Positions 32,150 through 40,848 of a stretch of 64,000 nt of DNA are shown here, piece after piece. Origin of the DNA: an uncultured Clostridia bacterium. Its GTDB lineage: Bacteria; Bacillota; Clostridia; Oscillospirales; Acutalibacteraceae. Every line of letters begins with the position of its first letter. Positions within the stretch are counted from its first letter, which is position 1. The notes beneath the pieces are model-generated. The model saw only the letters and a program-made list of their open reading frames with translations, did not search any database and was not told where the DNA came from. Location: the NCBI GenBank assembly GCA_944384985.1, contig CALWVM010000007.1, positions 1 through 64,000 on the forward strand, written 5' to 3'. The translations under genes were made by a program, and so were the position numbers.

Positions 32150-34720
32150 TCACTCCCCCCTTAAAAGTGCCTGAAACGCGCGTAGTCCCTGCATATCCGC
32201 GTCATTTCCGACAAGGTCGTCGATCATTGCGCAAAGCTCATTTTCTGTTGCCCTGATCTCCTTTTCAATGTCAAAAAAGGTGGATGCATATTTATTCATT
32301 TTTGTCTTCAAAGCATCGATCAGGTCGGAAATGACCGAATCCGGCAGCGCGCTTAGGTCCGCCGCAAGCGGAGAAATCCATTTGGCTTTTAAAAGCAGTT
32401 TTACTTCATCCTCGGAAAGGCTTTGCAACTTTTCTTTTGTTTGGATATGCAACTCTTCCTTCGCTTTTTTGATTGCGGTTTTCAGGGCCTTTTCTTCCGC
32501 AAAGAATTCCGTTGCCTTTTTAAGCTGGGCAATCGTACTTCCTTCCAGAGCATCTGACCGAATTGCCTTTTTGACTTCCGCCGCAACAAAAGCGTCTTTT
32601 GCCTCATTCAGGAATTTGCAGCTGTCGCTCTCTTTATCCTCTTCGCTTATGGCGTCTATGATCTCCTGATATTCGGAAGCGATCTCAGACAATCTGCTTT
32701 CTTTTGCAGCAATCGCATCCTTTTCCGGTTTAAAATAAACATCCTGCACAATATCAAACGGAATAATGTGACCTACGTAGCCCTCCTGCACCTCAACATC
32801 TTTTCCGTTTTTCTTTTTCACGACCATATTGGGGTCAACCTGCGTTACGGCATTTCTGCCCTCTGTCTGAATGACTTCAAGATCTACGGAAATTTTATTC
32901 CATGCATCGCTGAGCAACTGGTACGCCTTATACTTATCCACAAGCGGAATGCCGGAAAGACGGGCGAAAATCTGGTCGCTGATGCTATTTTCTTCCTTCG
33001 AGATCACAAGATCGGACATGTGGTCAATCAGTTGCTGTGAAAGGCAGCTTTCAAAATCGGAAAAGGCGTCCTTAAATTGATTGCGGAATGCCATCACATC
33101 AGCACAACTGTCTACGGCTTTTTTGACGTCGTCGGATTTCAACGTGTAATACGCATGATCCGACGTTTTGAGCAGCGCAGATTTCAGGCTTGGGAAAGCC
33201 TGCCAATACGCTGCAAGCTCCTCGATTTCAGCAGATGGGATGCCGCCGAACATGGAAGCGTAAATATCCCAGCTCTCTGCTTTTTCAGAGGAATCCACAT
33301 AGCGCGGGATATTCAAATTGTAATCATTTTCCCGAATTTCTGCCCTGGGAACGAGTTTGGCGTATTTGTCAACGGACTTTCTTTCGCGGATCACATCTAC
33401 GATCTTTTTAATATCGCAGGCTCTGAGCACATTGTTTTTCCCGGCTTTTTCAAAGCCTTTCGAGGCGTCGATAATAAGGACGTCCGTGTTCATATCGGCT
33501 TTGCGGTGTTTCAGCACCATAATAATTGTGGGGATACCGGTGCCGAAAAAGATGTTCGCCGGCAAGCCGATGATGGCATCTATCTTATTATTTTCGATCA
33601 GATTTTTCCGGATCGTATATTCCTCGCCTCCCCGGAAAAGGACACCGTGCGGCAGGACGATCGTCATGATCCCATCCGGTTTTACATGATAAAGGTCATG
33701 CAGAAGGAAGGCATAATCCGCTTTGCTTTTGGGGGCAAGGCCGTAATCTTTATATCTCGGGTCGGTTTCCTCCGGCGGATCCCAGTTTTGCGAATACGGA
33801 GGGTTCGAAACAACGGCATCCACATAAAGCGGCACATACGTGCCGACCGGGTCGTTTTCATCAAAATACGGCCAGTCCTCTTTCAGTGTATCGCCGTTTC
33901 GGGTTTCAATATTATCGGGAAGAATCCCACGCATAACCAGGTTCATTCTGGTGAGGTTATATGTATTCTCTTTCAGCTCCTGCGCGTAATATTTAATTCG
34001 GTCTTCGCTCCCCATATATTTTGCAACGCATTTGCCTATATTGATGAGCAAAGAGCCGGAACCGCTTGTGGGGTCATAAATTTTGATCTCATCCCGGGTT
34101 TTCAGATGCTCTGCGACGATTTCCGACATGAGCAATGAAACTTCGTGGGGCGTATAGAATTCGCCGGCTTTTTTACCGGCATTCGCCGCAAAGTTACTGA
34201 TCAGATATTCATAAATAAAACCAAGAACATCGTAATCCTGTTTGCCATCCATCGGGATATCTTTTATAAGATAAAGCAAGCCGCTGATTGCTTTTGTCCT
34301 TGCACCGGAGGTATCGCCGAGCTTGGAAAGACCGGTTTGTAACGTATCAAAAATGCCGTCAAAAACTTTTTTGTGGGAAGGATTTATCAATCGGCTGAAT
34401 GCGGACAGTGCGTCTGTAACGTTCGAAACATCAAAATCGTTCCCCATGCTGATCCAAGTGGAAAACAGATTTTCATACGCTATGTAATAGCCTATGCTTT
34501 TTTGCACCCATACTACTGTTTCGTGATCCTCTTCGTGAAAAAAGTCGCGTATATATTCCTCCGTCCAATCATTCTCTTTGAGAAATTTCACTTCTTTATC
34601 AGACAGAAATTTATAAAATATAAAGCCCAGAATATAATCCTTATACTCATTCGCTTCGATTTTTGACCGCATTTTATTGGCGGATTCCCAGATCTTGGAA
34701 GCCAGTTGTTGTTTGTTCAT
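32150..34720 (-). CDS. hsdM: type I restriction modification methyltransferase subunit M
   Basis: An 856-aa N6-adenine DNA methyltransferase. The N-terminal helical domain (residues 1-165) has ASKIWESANKMRSKI. The SAM site is IYDPTSGSGSLLINIG, and the catalytic NPPY motif is in VDAVVSNPPYSQNW. A long helical C-terminal extension (about 600-856) goes beyond a usual HsdM of about 520 aa and may contact HsdS and HsdR. The ATG at 34720 has GGAGGG just upstream. First gene of the hsd operon. Confidence 0.93.
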   Translation of the reverse strand: MNKQQLASKIWESANKMRSKIEANEYKDYILGFIFYKFLSDKEVKFLKENDWTEEYIRDFFHEEDHETVVWVQKSIGYYIAYENLFSTWISMGNDFDVSNVTDALSAFSRLINPSHKKVFDGIFDTLQTGLSKLGDTSGARTKAISGLLYLIKDIPMDGKQDYDVLGFIYEYLISNFAANAGKKAGEFYTPHEVSLLMSEIVAEHLKTRDEIKIYDPTSGSGSLLINIGKCVAKYMGSEDRIKYYAQELKENTYNLTRMNLVMRGILPDNIETRNGDTLKEDWPYFDENDPVGTYVPLYVDAVVSNPPYSQNWDPPEETDPRYKDYGLAPKSKADYAFLLHDLYHVKPDGIMTIVLPHGVLFRGGEEYTIRKNLIENNKIDAIIGLPANIFFGTGIPTIIMVLKHRKADMNTDVLIIDASKGFEKAGKNNVLRACDIKKIVDVIRERKSVDKYAKLVPRAEIRENDYNLNIPRYVDSSEKAESWDIYASMFGGIPSAEIEELAAYWQAFPSLKSALLKTSDHAYYTLKSDDVKKAVDSCADVMAFRNQFKDAFSDFESCLSQQLIDHMSDLVISKEENSISDQIFARLSGIPLVDKYKAYQLLSDAWNKISVDLEVIQTEGRNAVTQVDPNMVVKKKNGKDVEVQEGYVGHIIPFDIVQDVYFKPEKDAIAAKESRLSEIASEYQEIIDAISEEDKESDSCKFLNEAKDAFVAAEVKKAIRSDALEGSTIAQLKKATEFFAEEKALKTAIKKAKEELHIQTKEKLQSLSEDEVKLLLKAKWISPLAADLSALPDSVISDLIDALKTKMNKYASTFFDIEKEIRATENELCAMIDDLVGNDADMQGLRAFQALLRGE

Positions 34721-34758
34721 TTTTCCCTCCATAGAATTTGAACCATTTTAATGATTCT

Positions 34759-34786
34759 ATAATATCACATTTTTAGATCTTAACAA
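34759..34786 (-). promoter_or_regulatory. likely promoter of the hsd operon
   Basis: On the minus strand: TTGTTA (34781-34786), 16 bp, TATTAT (34759-34764), about 40 bp before the hsdM start. It is a moderate match only. Confidence 0.45.
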
Positions 34787-35038
34787 ACAGTGTTTTTGCT
34801 TTACCGGCAAAATCACCCGAGATTTTCAGAAAATACAGACGGTATTTTGTTTGTGATATGTGATATTTTAGGACAGCTTTCATTCAAAAATGCCCGCAAC
34901 AGGGCGGGCTTTCCGGTTTACTTTAACTGCCTTTATCTGCTGCGGGTTTCCTTGAAAATCATTTTTGAACGCCCGGCCCAATGCGCTGCGGGAAAATCCA
35001 CCGTCTCCCGCAACAAGCCGAAGCATCTATTTGCGGCA
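34787..35038. other. non-coding junction between hsd locus and chromosome
   Basis: No gene is seen. There is a short hairpin-like GC-rich element (GCCCGCAACAGGGCGGGC near 34892). CCACCGTCTCC at 35000-35010 matches the tRNA-Ser 3' end at 25557-25567 over 11 bp, which may be chance or a decayed attachment site. Confidence 0.35.
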
Positions 35039-35410
35039 TTACAGCCGCGCTGTTCCGGTTTTATATTCTCTTTCGATCCACGCCATCAGCAGGTTGACGA
35101 TCCGGCGCTGTTCATCTGAAGTCAACGCCCTGCCTTTTGGAACGTGATACCACTTATTGAGGCACCCGCGACAACAGCAGGCACAGGCGTGTTGCGCCAC
35201 AAAGACCGGATGTCCGCGCATCGGCGTTTGTTTCCCGTCGTTTGGGATTTCAGCCGGGGCAAGACGTGCCGCTACAAAATCTGCGGCATGCGTGCGGATG
35301 GTATCCATCCCCTTTTTTTCAATATACTGCCGGTCTTTTTCCGTCAAATGGAACCGCGACCGGAATTTGGATTTTTGCAGTTTCACGAGCGCTTCGTCAA
35401 TGGTTTGCAT
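35039..35410 (-). CDS. DUF4186 family protein
   Basis: A 123-aa protein matching DUF4186: KSKFRSRFHLTEKDRQYIEKKGMDTIRTHAADFVAARLAPA, NDGKQTPMRGHPVFVAQHAC, CCCRGCLNKWYHVPKGRALT and a final helix. Conserved H and C residues suggest a metal site. Biochemical function is unknown. The ATG at 35410 has AAGGAGAC upstream; a longer reading has no SD. It is the first chromosomal gene after the accessory region. Confidence 0.85.
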   Translation of the reverse strand: MQTIDEALVKLQKSKFRSRFHLTEKDRQYIEKKGMDTIRTHAADFVAARLAPAEIPNDGKQTPMRGHPVFVAQHACACCCRGCLNKWYHVPKGRALTSDEQRRIVNLLMAWIEREYKTGTARL

Positions 35411-35501
35411 ATGTCTCCTTCTTCGCACACGGAAAAATTCCGATTTACGTCTTTCCCGCCAGATAACGCGGAGCCTTCTGTTCCATCCCCAAAGATACCA
35501 T

Positions 35502-35536
35502 AAAAACGCAGGTGTCAACCGCCACCTGCGTTTTTA
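35502..35536. terminator. bidirectional terminator
   Basis: TAAAAACGCAGGTG (35502-35515) pairs perfectly with CACCTGCGTTTTTA (35523-35536) around a 7-base loop, with A and T tracts on the two sides. It ends the leftward operon of the zinc-ribbon membrane protein. Confidence 0.75.
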
Positions 35537-35623
35537 TGTATACCCGCGCAACGTGCGCGGGCCGTATGGCATACGGAATCCGTATAAGCTACCGAAACAT
35601 TATTTTTACAAACGAACTTCCGA

Positions 35624-36757
35624 TTAAAATTGCCTGTTCTGGTCGTACGGCGCTCCGGCAGAATACTGTGCGGCAGAAAGCATATAGGCCTTATATTGCT
35701 TATCTGCTTTATTGAAAATGACGACCGCCCAAATGCCGGCGATCAGCCAAAGGAATCCGGTCGGAGACTGGAAAAGTATGATCCCGACCAGCATTTCAAT
35801 GCATGCCAAAACCAGCACCGCAATTGCACAGGCCTTGCTTTTCCCGAGATGCATACCAAGCGTCAGCCCGAGCAATATAAGGGAATCGATCAAGCCGATC
35901 GGGTTAAAGAAAAGCGATATTACGGCGTTCAGCCCTGCGCAAACATAGCAAAGAATCGCCACATTGCGCACCTCTTTGGCAAAACGCGGCACATACTGCA
36001 TGCGGTAATCCCGTTTACTGATAAACTGCCCGGCAGGCGGCTGCGGCGGCGTAAAGGGCGGTGCAAAAGGCTGCGCTTGTGCAAAGCCCGGCTGCTGTGC
36101 AGGCGCATAGGGCGGCGTTTGAGCAAAGTTCGGCTGCTGCGCCGGCACATAGGGCTGTGCAGGCGGGACGGGATTCAGTTTCTGCCCGCAGTTTGTGCAA
36201 TATGCCGATCCTGCTGCTACGGTCGCGCCGCAAGCGGGGCAGACGCTGTCCATAAGCACCTGCGTTTCCGCTTCTGTGGAAGATGCAGGCGTGGGCAAGC
36301 CCTGCACCGGCGGTACAAACCCGGCCTGCCCGGCAGCGGACGGCTGCGCGGCGGTTGCGGCAGCAGCGCTTGGATTCGGCGCCTGTGCACCAAACGGCTG
36401 CGGTGCGGCATAGGAACCGTTGCCCGCCGCCTGCACGATCATACTTTCGATTTGCGCGATGCGCCGTTTCAACGGACCTTTGACCGCTGCGCCGACGAAG
36501 CCGGTCAGCCCGATCTCGCCGACATACACCCCCGGCAGCAGTGCGTATTTCATCCACGCCTCCACGGTTATGTAATTCGGCTGATAGGAGACCTTGATAT
36601 ACGTCGGGCCGGTCATAATGCCATATCCCTTTTTAAACACCGTCTCCTGCTCATATTGGGTGAGTTCGTACCCTTCCATGGACAAATACTGCCCAATCGC
36701 GTTGAGCAGCGCATCGGGAGACGACGGAAACGGGAAATCCTTTCTGTAACGTGCCAT
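35624..36757 (-). CDS. zinc-ribbon, proline-rich membrane protein
   Basis: A 377-aa protein in four parts: an N-terminal domain of about 110 residues without recognised family, an Ala/Pro-rich linker, a zinc ribbon CPACGATVAAGSAYCTNCG (about 174-192), and a proline-rich stretch with repeated PYxPAQQPxFAQ units. It ends in three or four hydrophobic helices (from about 275). Proteins of this build are common in Clostridia and are poorly studied. It lies downstream of the kinase on the same strand, 214 bp away, so co-regulation is possible. Confidence 0.7.
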   Translation of the reverse strand: MARYRKDFPFPSSPDALLNAIGQYLSMEGYELTQYEQETVFKKGYGIMTGPTYIKVSYQPNYITVEAWMKYALLPGVYVGEIGLTGFVGAAVKGPLKRRIAQIESMIVQAAGNGSYAAPQPFGAQAPNPSAAAATAAQPSAAGQAGFVPPVQGLPTPASSTEAETQVLMDSVCPACGATVAAGSAYCTNCGQKLNPVPPAQPYVPAQQPNFAQTPPYAPAQQPGFAQAQPFAPPFTPPQPPAGQFISKRDYRMQYVPRFAKEVRNVAILCYVCAGLNAVISLFFNPIGLIDSLILLGLTLGMHLGKSKACAIAVLVLACIEMLVGIILFQSPTGFLWLIAGIWAVVIFNKADKQYKAYMLSAAQYSAGAPYDQNRQF

Positions 36758-36971
36758 TTAACCTCTTCTTTTACTGTGCGTCCCTGCCCTTGTGGACAGG
36801 TGCAAGCTGTATTTTTCCAAACAGCGCGCTTGGACACATGCACAGCGCACCGTTTGTTCCATTGTATCGTATTCGGCCGCGCCGCGCAAGCCGAAACGGC
36901 CAACTTTTGTGTTGTGCAGGGCAAAAGCCCGATTCCACACGGTAACCGCCCCGGCGGTTGCCAACTTCGCT

Positions 36972-37712
36972 TTATCGCCCGAAAATCCGAATATCCCGCT
37001 TCAGCTTTTGCGCGGTCTGATAGCGCTTTGTCATTTGCACGGAAACGGCCTTTTCCACCACCCGGCGCAAAGCGCCGTGCGGCATGCCGAGCGTCGGGTG
37101 GACGCCTGTAAGCATTATATTCAAAAGCACACCCATCGCATAAATATCCGTCGCCCGGCTCGACGGAGAGATTCCGTACTGCTCCGGGGCGGCATAGCCG
37201 ACCGTACCGAGCGCCTGCGTTTCTTTCCTCGGCGGCAAAAACAGGCAGCACGCGATACTCAAATCAATCAGTACCGCAGTATCATCCGGTCGGATGATAA
37301 TATTAGACGGCTTTACGTCGCGGTGGATGATCCCGTTTTCATGAAGAAAGGTAAGCGCATCGCAGAGCTGCGAGGCATATCGGCATGCGGTTTTGCGATC
37401 CAGCGGACCTTCTTCCAGCAGTTCGGACAGGCTTTTACCCGGAATATACTCTTCGAGCACCAGCAGATAATCCTCAGCAGAGCAGACCTCATAAATACAG
37501 GGCAGATTCGGCATGCGCTTTCCCCGCAGCTGGCGAAACACGTCGTCGTTGCGGTTAGCGGAAACGATCTTCACAAGTGCCTTGCCGGTCTTCTCGTGCC
37601 GCAGCAGCCGCACACTGCCGAAATCGCTCTGCCTGAACACCGCCTGTTCGGAAAAACCGCTGGAAAGGGCGCCGTTGATATAGGAGAGCAGTTCGTTTTC
37701 TTCCATACTCAT
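36972..37712 (-). CDS. small serine/threonine protein kinase
   Basis: A 246-aa kinase domain without sensor or membrane segment. Visible motifs are the VAIK-like lysine in GKALVKIVS, the hinge VLEEYIPGKSL, the catalytic loop IIHRDVKPSNII, DLS in place of DFG (VLIDLSIAC), GTVGYAAPEQYG and DIYAMGVLLNIML. The core residues for phosphotransfer are present. It overlaps the HTH gene by 4 bp (ATGA), so the HTH protein is an obvious candidate substrate or partner. Soluble and cytosolic by prediction. Confidence 0.88.
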   Translation of the reverse strand: MSMEENELLSYINGALSSGFSEQAVFRQSDFGSVRLLRHEKTGKALVKIVSANRNDDVFRQLRGKRMPNLPCIYEVCSAEDYLLVLEEYIPGKSLSELLEEGPLDRKTACRYASQLCDALTFLHENGIIHRDVKPSNIIIRPDDTAVLIDLSIACCLFLPPRKETQALGTVGYAAPEQYGISPSSRATDIYAMGVLLNIMLTGVHPTLGMPHGALRRVVEKAVSVQMTKRYQTAQKLKRDIRIFGR

Positions 37713-38134
37713 TTCAATTCTTCCTCGCCGTATCTGCCAAGCAGTTCGGTAAGCTGAAAAACAGACAGATGCTTTTCGATCGCGTGGATCAGGATGCTGT
37801 CGCGTTTGACGCGCGGATACAGGCGGGATTTTCCGGAAACGGTCAAGGCGCGCTGGCAGTCTTCCACAGAAAGCCGCATGGCAAGAATCAGCCGCACGAC
37901 CTTATCGCGCGAGGGCCGTTTCCGCCCGCTGATCACATCATAAAAATAGCAATAGCTGATATCGGCTTTGTTGATGATATTCGACTTTGAGCGACCGGAT
38001 TTTCGGATCAGCCCTTCCCAAAAGGCATGGACATCGCTTTGAACAAAAGCATCTGCATTGTCTTTCAGATAGTCATCCAGCGAACCGGGCGTTTTCTGCA
38101 GTTCCTCAAGCAATTTCGCCGTGGATTTCCGCAT
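37709..38134 (-). CDS. HTH protein coupled to the kinase
   Basis: A 141-aa protein. The middle region (KSNIINKADISYCYFYDVISGRKRPSRDKVVRLILAMRLSVEDCQRAL) is a Cro/CI-like HTH that lacks the usual first-helix pattern. GGAGG precedes the ATG. It lies between the LRR protein gene and the kinase gene, with 13 bp and a 4-bp overlap on the two sides. Function is inferred as a regulator or kinase adaptor; the paired HTH-kinase unit recurs in Clostridia. Confidence 0.7.
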   Translation of the reverse strand: MRKSTAKLLEELQKTPGSLDDYLKDNADAFVQSDVHAFWEGLIRKSGRSKSNIINKADISYCYFYDVISGRKRPSRDKVVRLILAMRLSVEDCQRALTVSGKSRLYPRVKRDSILIHAIEKHLSVFQLTELLGRYGEEELK

Positions 38135-38147
38135 GAACCATGCCTCC

Positions 38148-39647
38148 TCAATACATTTCGGTTATACCCGTAAAGGTGCTTTTGCATTTTTCTTCATACG
38201 AATGCCCCTCCTGCAGATGGATCACCTTCAGATTCGTAAAACATCGTCTGAAATACAGGCTGTCCTGCGAGCTGACGCCGGAGGATTTCGGGATCCAGAT
38301 CTCCTCGAGATAAGCGTTTTTAAAGGGCATGATGTTCAGCTTCACATTTTCGGGCATTTTAAAGATCTTGGTTTTATTGCTTTCAGGATACAGAGAAAAG
38401 CTGTATTCGCCCGTGCTGGACTTGTGGAACAGAACGCCGTCCACCGAGAAGCCCGATGTATTGCCCGCCTCGACCGTAACGGTCTCCAGCGCGCTGTTGA
38501 CCCAATACTGGCTCGGAAAACTTTTGACATTTTTATGCAGCACGATGTGCTTTAAATAGGGATTTTCTTGCAGATTACAGGCGCTCCCTATCCCCGCGCA
38601 CCAGCTCGCAACGGTCAGCGTAGTGTTTTTGCATGCAGGCGCGTACCATTGCACGATCCACTCTTTAGAGTTGTAATAATACAAGCAGCCGTCTTGGAAG
38701 ATGAACTGCCAGTTGTCCACCTCAATATTCGCAAGGTTCACACAGCCCTTCGCAAATTCGGTGTGCACACCAAGATCCGTTTCGGGCAAACGCACAACCT
38801 TTAAGGCGGTCAGATTGTAGAAGCAGGAGCTGTTCAAAATCAAATGCGGCCGCGCGGCATCGTTTGCAAACGTAATCTCCGTGATGCGGTCATTGTCGGC
38901 AAAGGCCCGTTTCGCAATGCGGACGACCGGGCGGCCGCCCAGCACTGCGGGAACAGTGACCTTAGTGGCATTGCCCGTGTATTTGGTGATTTTAACGTAT
39001 TTGGTGCTGCCATCCTCGTTCTCGTAGACCCAGCAGTCCTCGGAATCGACCTCTTCCTCGGACGGATCGGCCGAATTCGATGTATCGGTACCCGGCGTAA
39101 CAGTACCCGGCGTTTCGGTTCCCGGCGTTTCATCCGGGGTATCGACACCGCCGGAACTGTTGCCGATTGCGCCTGCCGGCGTCTGCACGCCGGGCAGTGC
39201 GGCATCCGTACCGCTCAAGCCTGTCTGCCCGACGACCGCCGCTATCACCTGCTGCGGCAGAGAAAGTGCGAAAGCCCTTTGGGCAGGGTCTTCTTCCGTA
39301 TCTTCTGAAGGGGCCGCCATGTTGGTCTGCGATGCGGCGGTCTGCGATGCAGCTCCCGTCGCCGTGTCGTCCGCATTTTCAGCATTCGGGCTCTCCTTTT
39401 GCATAGGGATATCCTTTTCAACAGTGGCAAAAGGCAAAGCCATTCCGATGACCAAAATTAGCGTCAGCGCTGCCGAAACGATGCGCTCCGCAAGGCACTT
39501 GCGCCCGGGCAAAATGGCCGCCGGCTTTGCCCGTCCGGCAGCCGGCTCAGGTTTTGGCATAGTGCACATAGAAAAGCAGGACAAACAAAAATGGCTTTCC
39601 TCCGGCATTGCAGCCCCGCAGAACGGACATTTTTTCCCATATCCCAA
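38148..39647 (-). CDS. zinc-ribbon, membrane-anchored leucine-rich repeat protein
   Basis: A 499-aa protein. The cytosolic N terminus has a zinc ribbon CPFCGAAMPEESHFCLSC (residues 8-25). One membrane helix follows (about 56-76, IVSAALTLILVIGMALPFA), then an outside Ser/Thr/Pro-rich stretch with repeated ETPGT/VTPGT units (about 165-190). The rest is a BspA-type LRR_5 domain (ITEITFANDAARPHLILNSSCFYNLTALKVVRLPETDLG). The start is TTG behind GGGGGA. First gene of the HTH/kinase operon. It may sense an external ligand and report inward; that link is inferred. Confidence 0.78.
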   Translation of the reverse strand: MGYGKKCPFCGAAMPEESHFCLSCFSMCTMPKPEPAAGRAKPAAILPGRKCLAERIVSAALTLILVIGMALPFATVEKDIPMQKESPNAENADDTATGAASQTAASQTNMAAPSEDTEEDPAQRAFALSLPQQVIAAVVGQTGLSGTDAALPGVQTPAGAIGNSSGGVDTPDETPGTETPGTVTPGTDTSNSADPSEEEVDSEDCWVYENEDGSTKYVKITKYTGNATKVTVPAVLGGRPVVRIAKRAFADNDRITEITFANDAARPHLILNSSCFYNLTALKVVRLPETDLGVHTEFAKGCVNLANIEVDNWQFIFQDGCLYYYNSKEWIVQWYAPACKNTTLTVASWCAGIGSACNLQENPYLKHIVLHKNVKSFPSQYWVNSALETVTVEAGNTSGFSVDGVLFHKSSTGEYSFSLYPESNKTKIFKMPENVKLNIMPFKNAYLEEIWIPKSSGVSSQDSLYFRRCFTNLKVIHLQEGHSYEEKCKSTFTGITEMY

Positions 39648-39720
39648 GTTTCTATCCCCCGATTCAACGTCTGCATCTGTTCCCGTTCAGCCGCAAGAAC
39701 GTATGTTTATGCATATAAAT

Positions 39721-39749
39721 AGTATATATTTTAACCGATTTTTTGTCAA
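39721..39749 (-). promoter_or_regulatory. promoter of the LRR-HTH-kinase operon
   Basis: TTGACA (39744-39749), 17 bp, TATACT (39721-39726) on the minus strand, a near-perfect sigma-A promoter about 75 bp before the start codon. The rest of the divergent interval to 40112 shows no gene. Confidence 0.75.
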
Positions 39750-40111
39750 GAAAACACGAAAGCGGCTGCCGTGCCGCATTTTCTGCCCCAGACAGCGCGC
39801 AAAATGTCGCATACTGTATACTGACAGCATATAGATTTTTCGACAAAAACTCCGTAATATGACTATATATCATCTTACAGAAAAAGGAAAGACATTCTAC
39901 GGTTTGCGTGGCGACGGACCGACTTTGCGTGGTAAAAAGCCGCTTCTTTTTCAGCGAATTTATGGTACAATAACCTCAAGAAGCTCTAAAAAGCAGAGCG
40001 TTTAAGAGCTTGTATCCTGTCCGCTTCGCACTCGCGCGCTCGCGGGGAATATACATAATATTTGTCGCAAAGGCAAGGAACCGTTCAAAGGGGAGGCGGG
40101 GAATTTTCACA

Positions 40112-40825
40112 ATGGTTTATGTTGCAATCTGCGAGGATGATGAAGCCTATTGCGAAATTATTGTACATAAAATCGGATGCTGCCTAAGCGAACGGTTCCG
40201 TATGGAATTTCATCTCGACATTTTCGCGGATCTTGCAGCCCTGCAGGTGCATCTTTCGCAAAATCGGGTAGACGTTCTGTTTCTGGACATTATGATCCAA
40301 AACGAAAACGCGATGGATTGGTCCGTCGTGCACTTGGCCGGTAAAAGTACACCGATCATTTTTATGACTTCTCATCCGGAGAGCGCATACAACATTTCCG
40401 AGACAAACTGCTGCTATTACCTTGTAAAGTCGCGGATCGATGAAGTAAGCCTGACGCGCGCTTTGCAGAGCGCACTGCAAAAGACTGCCAAGAAAGACCC
40501 AAATCTGACCGTAATCAAACAGGGCAACGCCAGCCGTGTGATCAGCTATGCAGACATTCTGTATATTGAGACATTTAACAACAACCTGACGCTGCACTTT
40601 ATCGACGGCGATAAAATCAATATTTATTCAAGCCTTAAGGATTTTGCCGACCGGCTGCCGCCGAACTTCCTGCGTTGCCACAAAAGCTTTATGGTCAACA
40701 TGAATCACATCGTCGGGTATGCGCCGCACCTGTTTTTCCTGAAAACAGGCAGCACCGTTCCCATTCCGCCGAAAAGGTATAAGCATGTCATTGACTGCTA
40801 TCGGGGGTATTTGGAAAATATGTAA
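40112..40825 (+). CDS. LytTR-family response regulator
   Basis: A 237-aa response regulator. The receiver domain (1-120) has the acidic pair in AICEDDEAYCE, phospho-acceptor D in VDVLFLDIMI, T in IIFMTSHPE and K in YYLVKSRID. The LytTR DNA-binding domain (about 140-237) has ILYIETFNNNLTLHF and FLRCHKSFMVNMNHI. Such pairs control surface, bacteriocin or quorum genes. The start at 40112 is chosen from an upstream purine-rich site (GGGGAGGCGGGGAAT). It precedes its histidine kinase by 23 bp. Confidence 0.9.
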   Translation: MVYVAICEDDEAYCEIIVHKIGCCLSERFRMEFHLDIFADLAALQVHLSQNRVDVLFLDIMIQNENAMDWSVVHLAGKSTPIIFMTSHPESAYNISETNCCYYLVKSRIDEVSLTRALQSALQKTAKKDPNLTVIKQGNASRVISYADILYIETFNNNLTLHFIDGDKINIYSSLKDFADRLPPNFLRCHKSFMVNMNHIVGYAPHLFFLKTGSTVPIPPKRYKHVIDCYRGYLENM

Positions 40826-40848
40826 ACGACCAAAAGGGGGGAATCGCT

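Noticed and set aside
213..34732. Prophage
   Set aside because: Two integrases and an XRE/ImmA pair are present, but no terminase, portal, capsid, tail or lysis genes are seen.
35630..37111. 493-codon plus-strand frame opposite the zinc-ribbon protein
   Set aside because: Arg/His/Cys-rich translation typical of the antisense of a proline/alanine-rich gene; minus-strand gene has clear domains.
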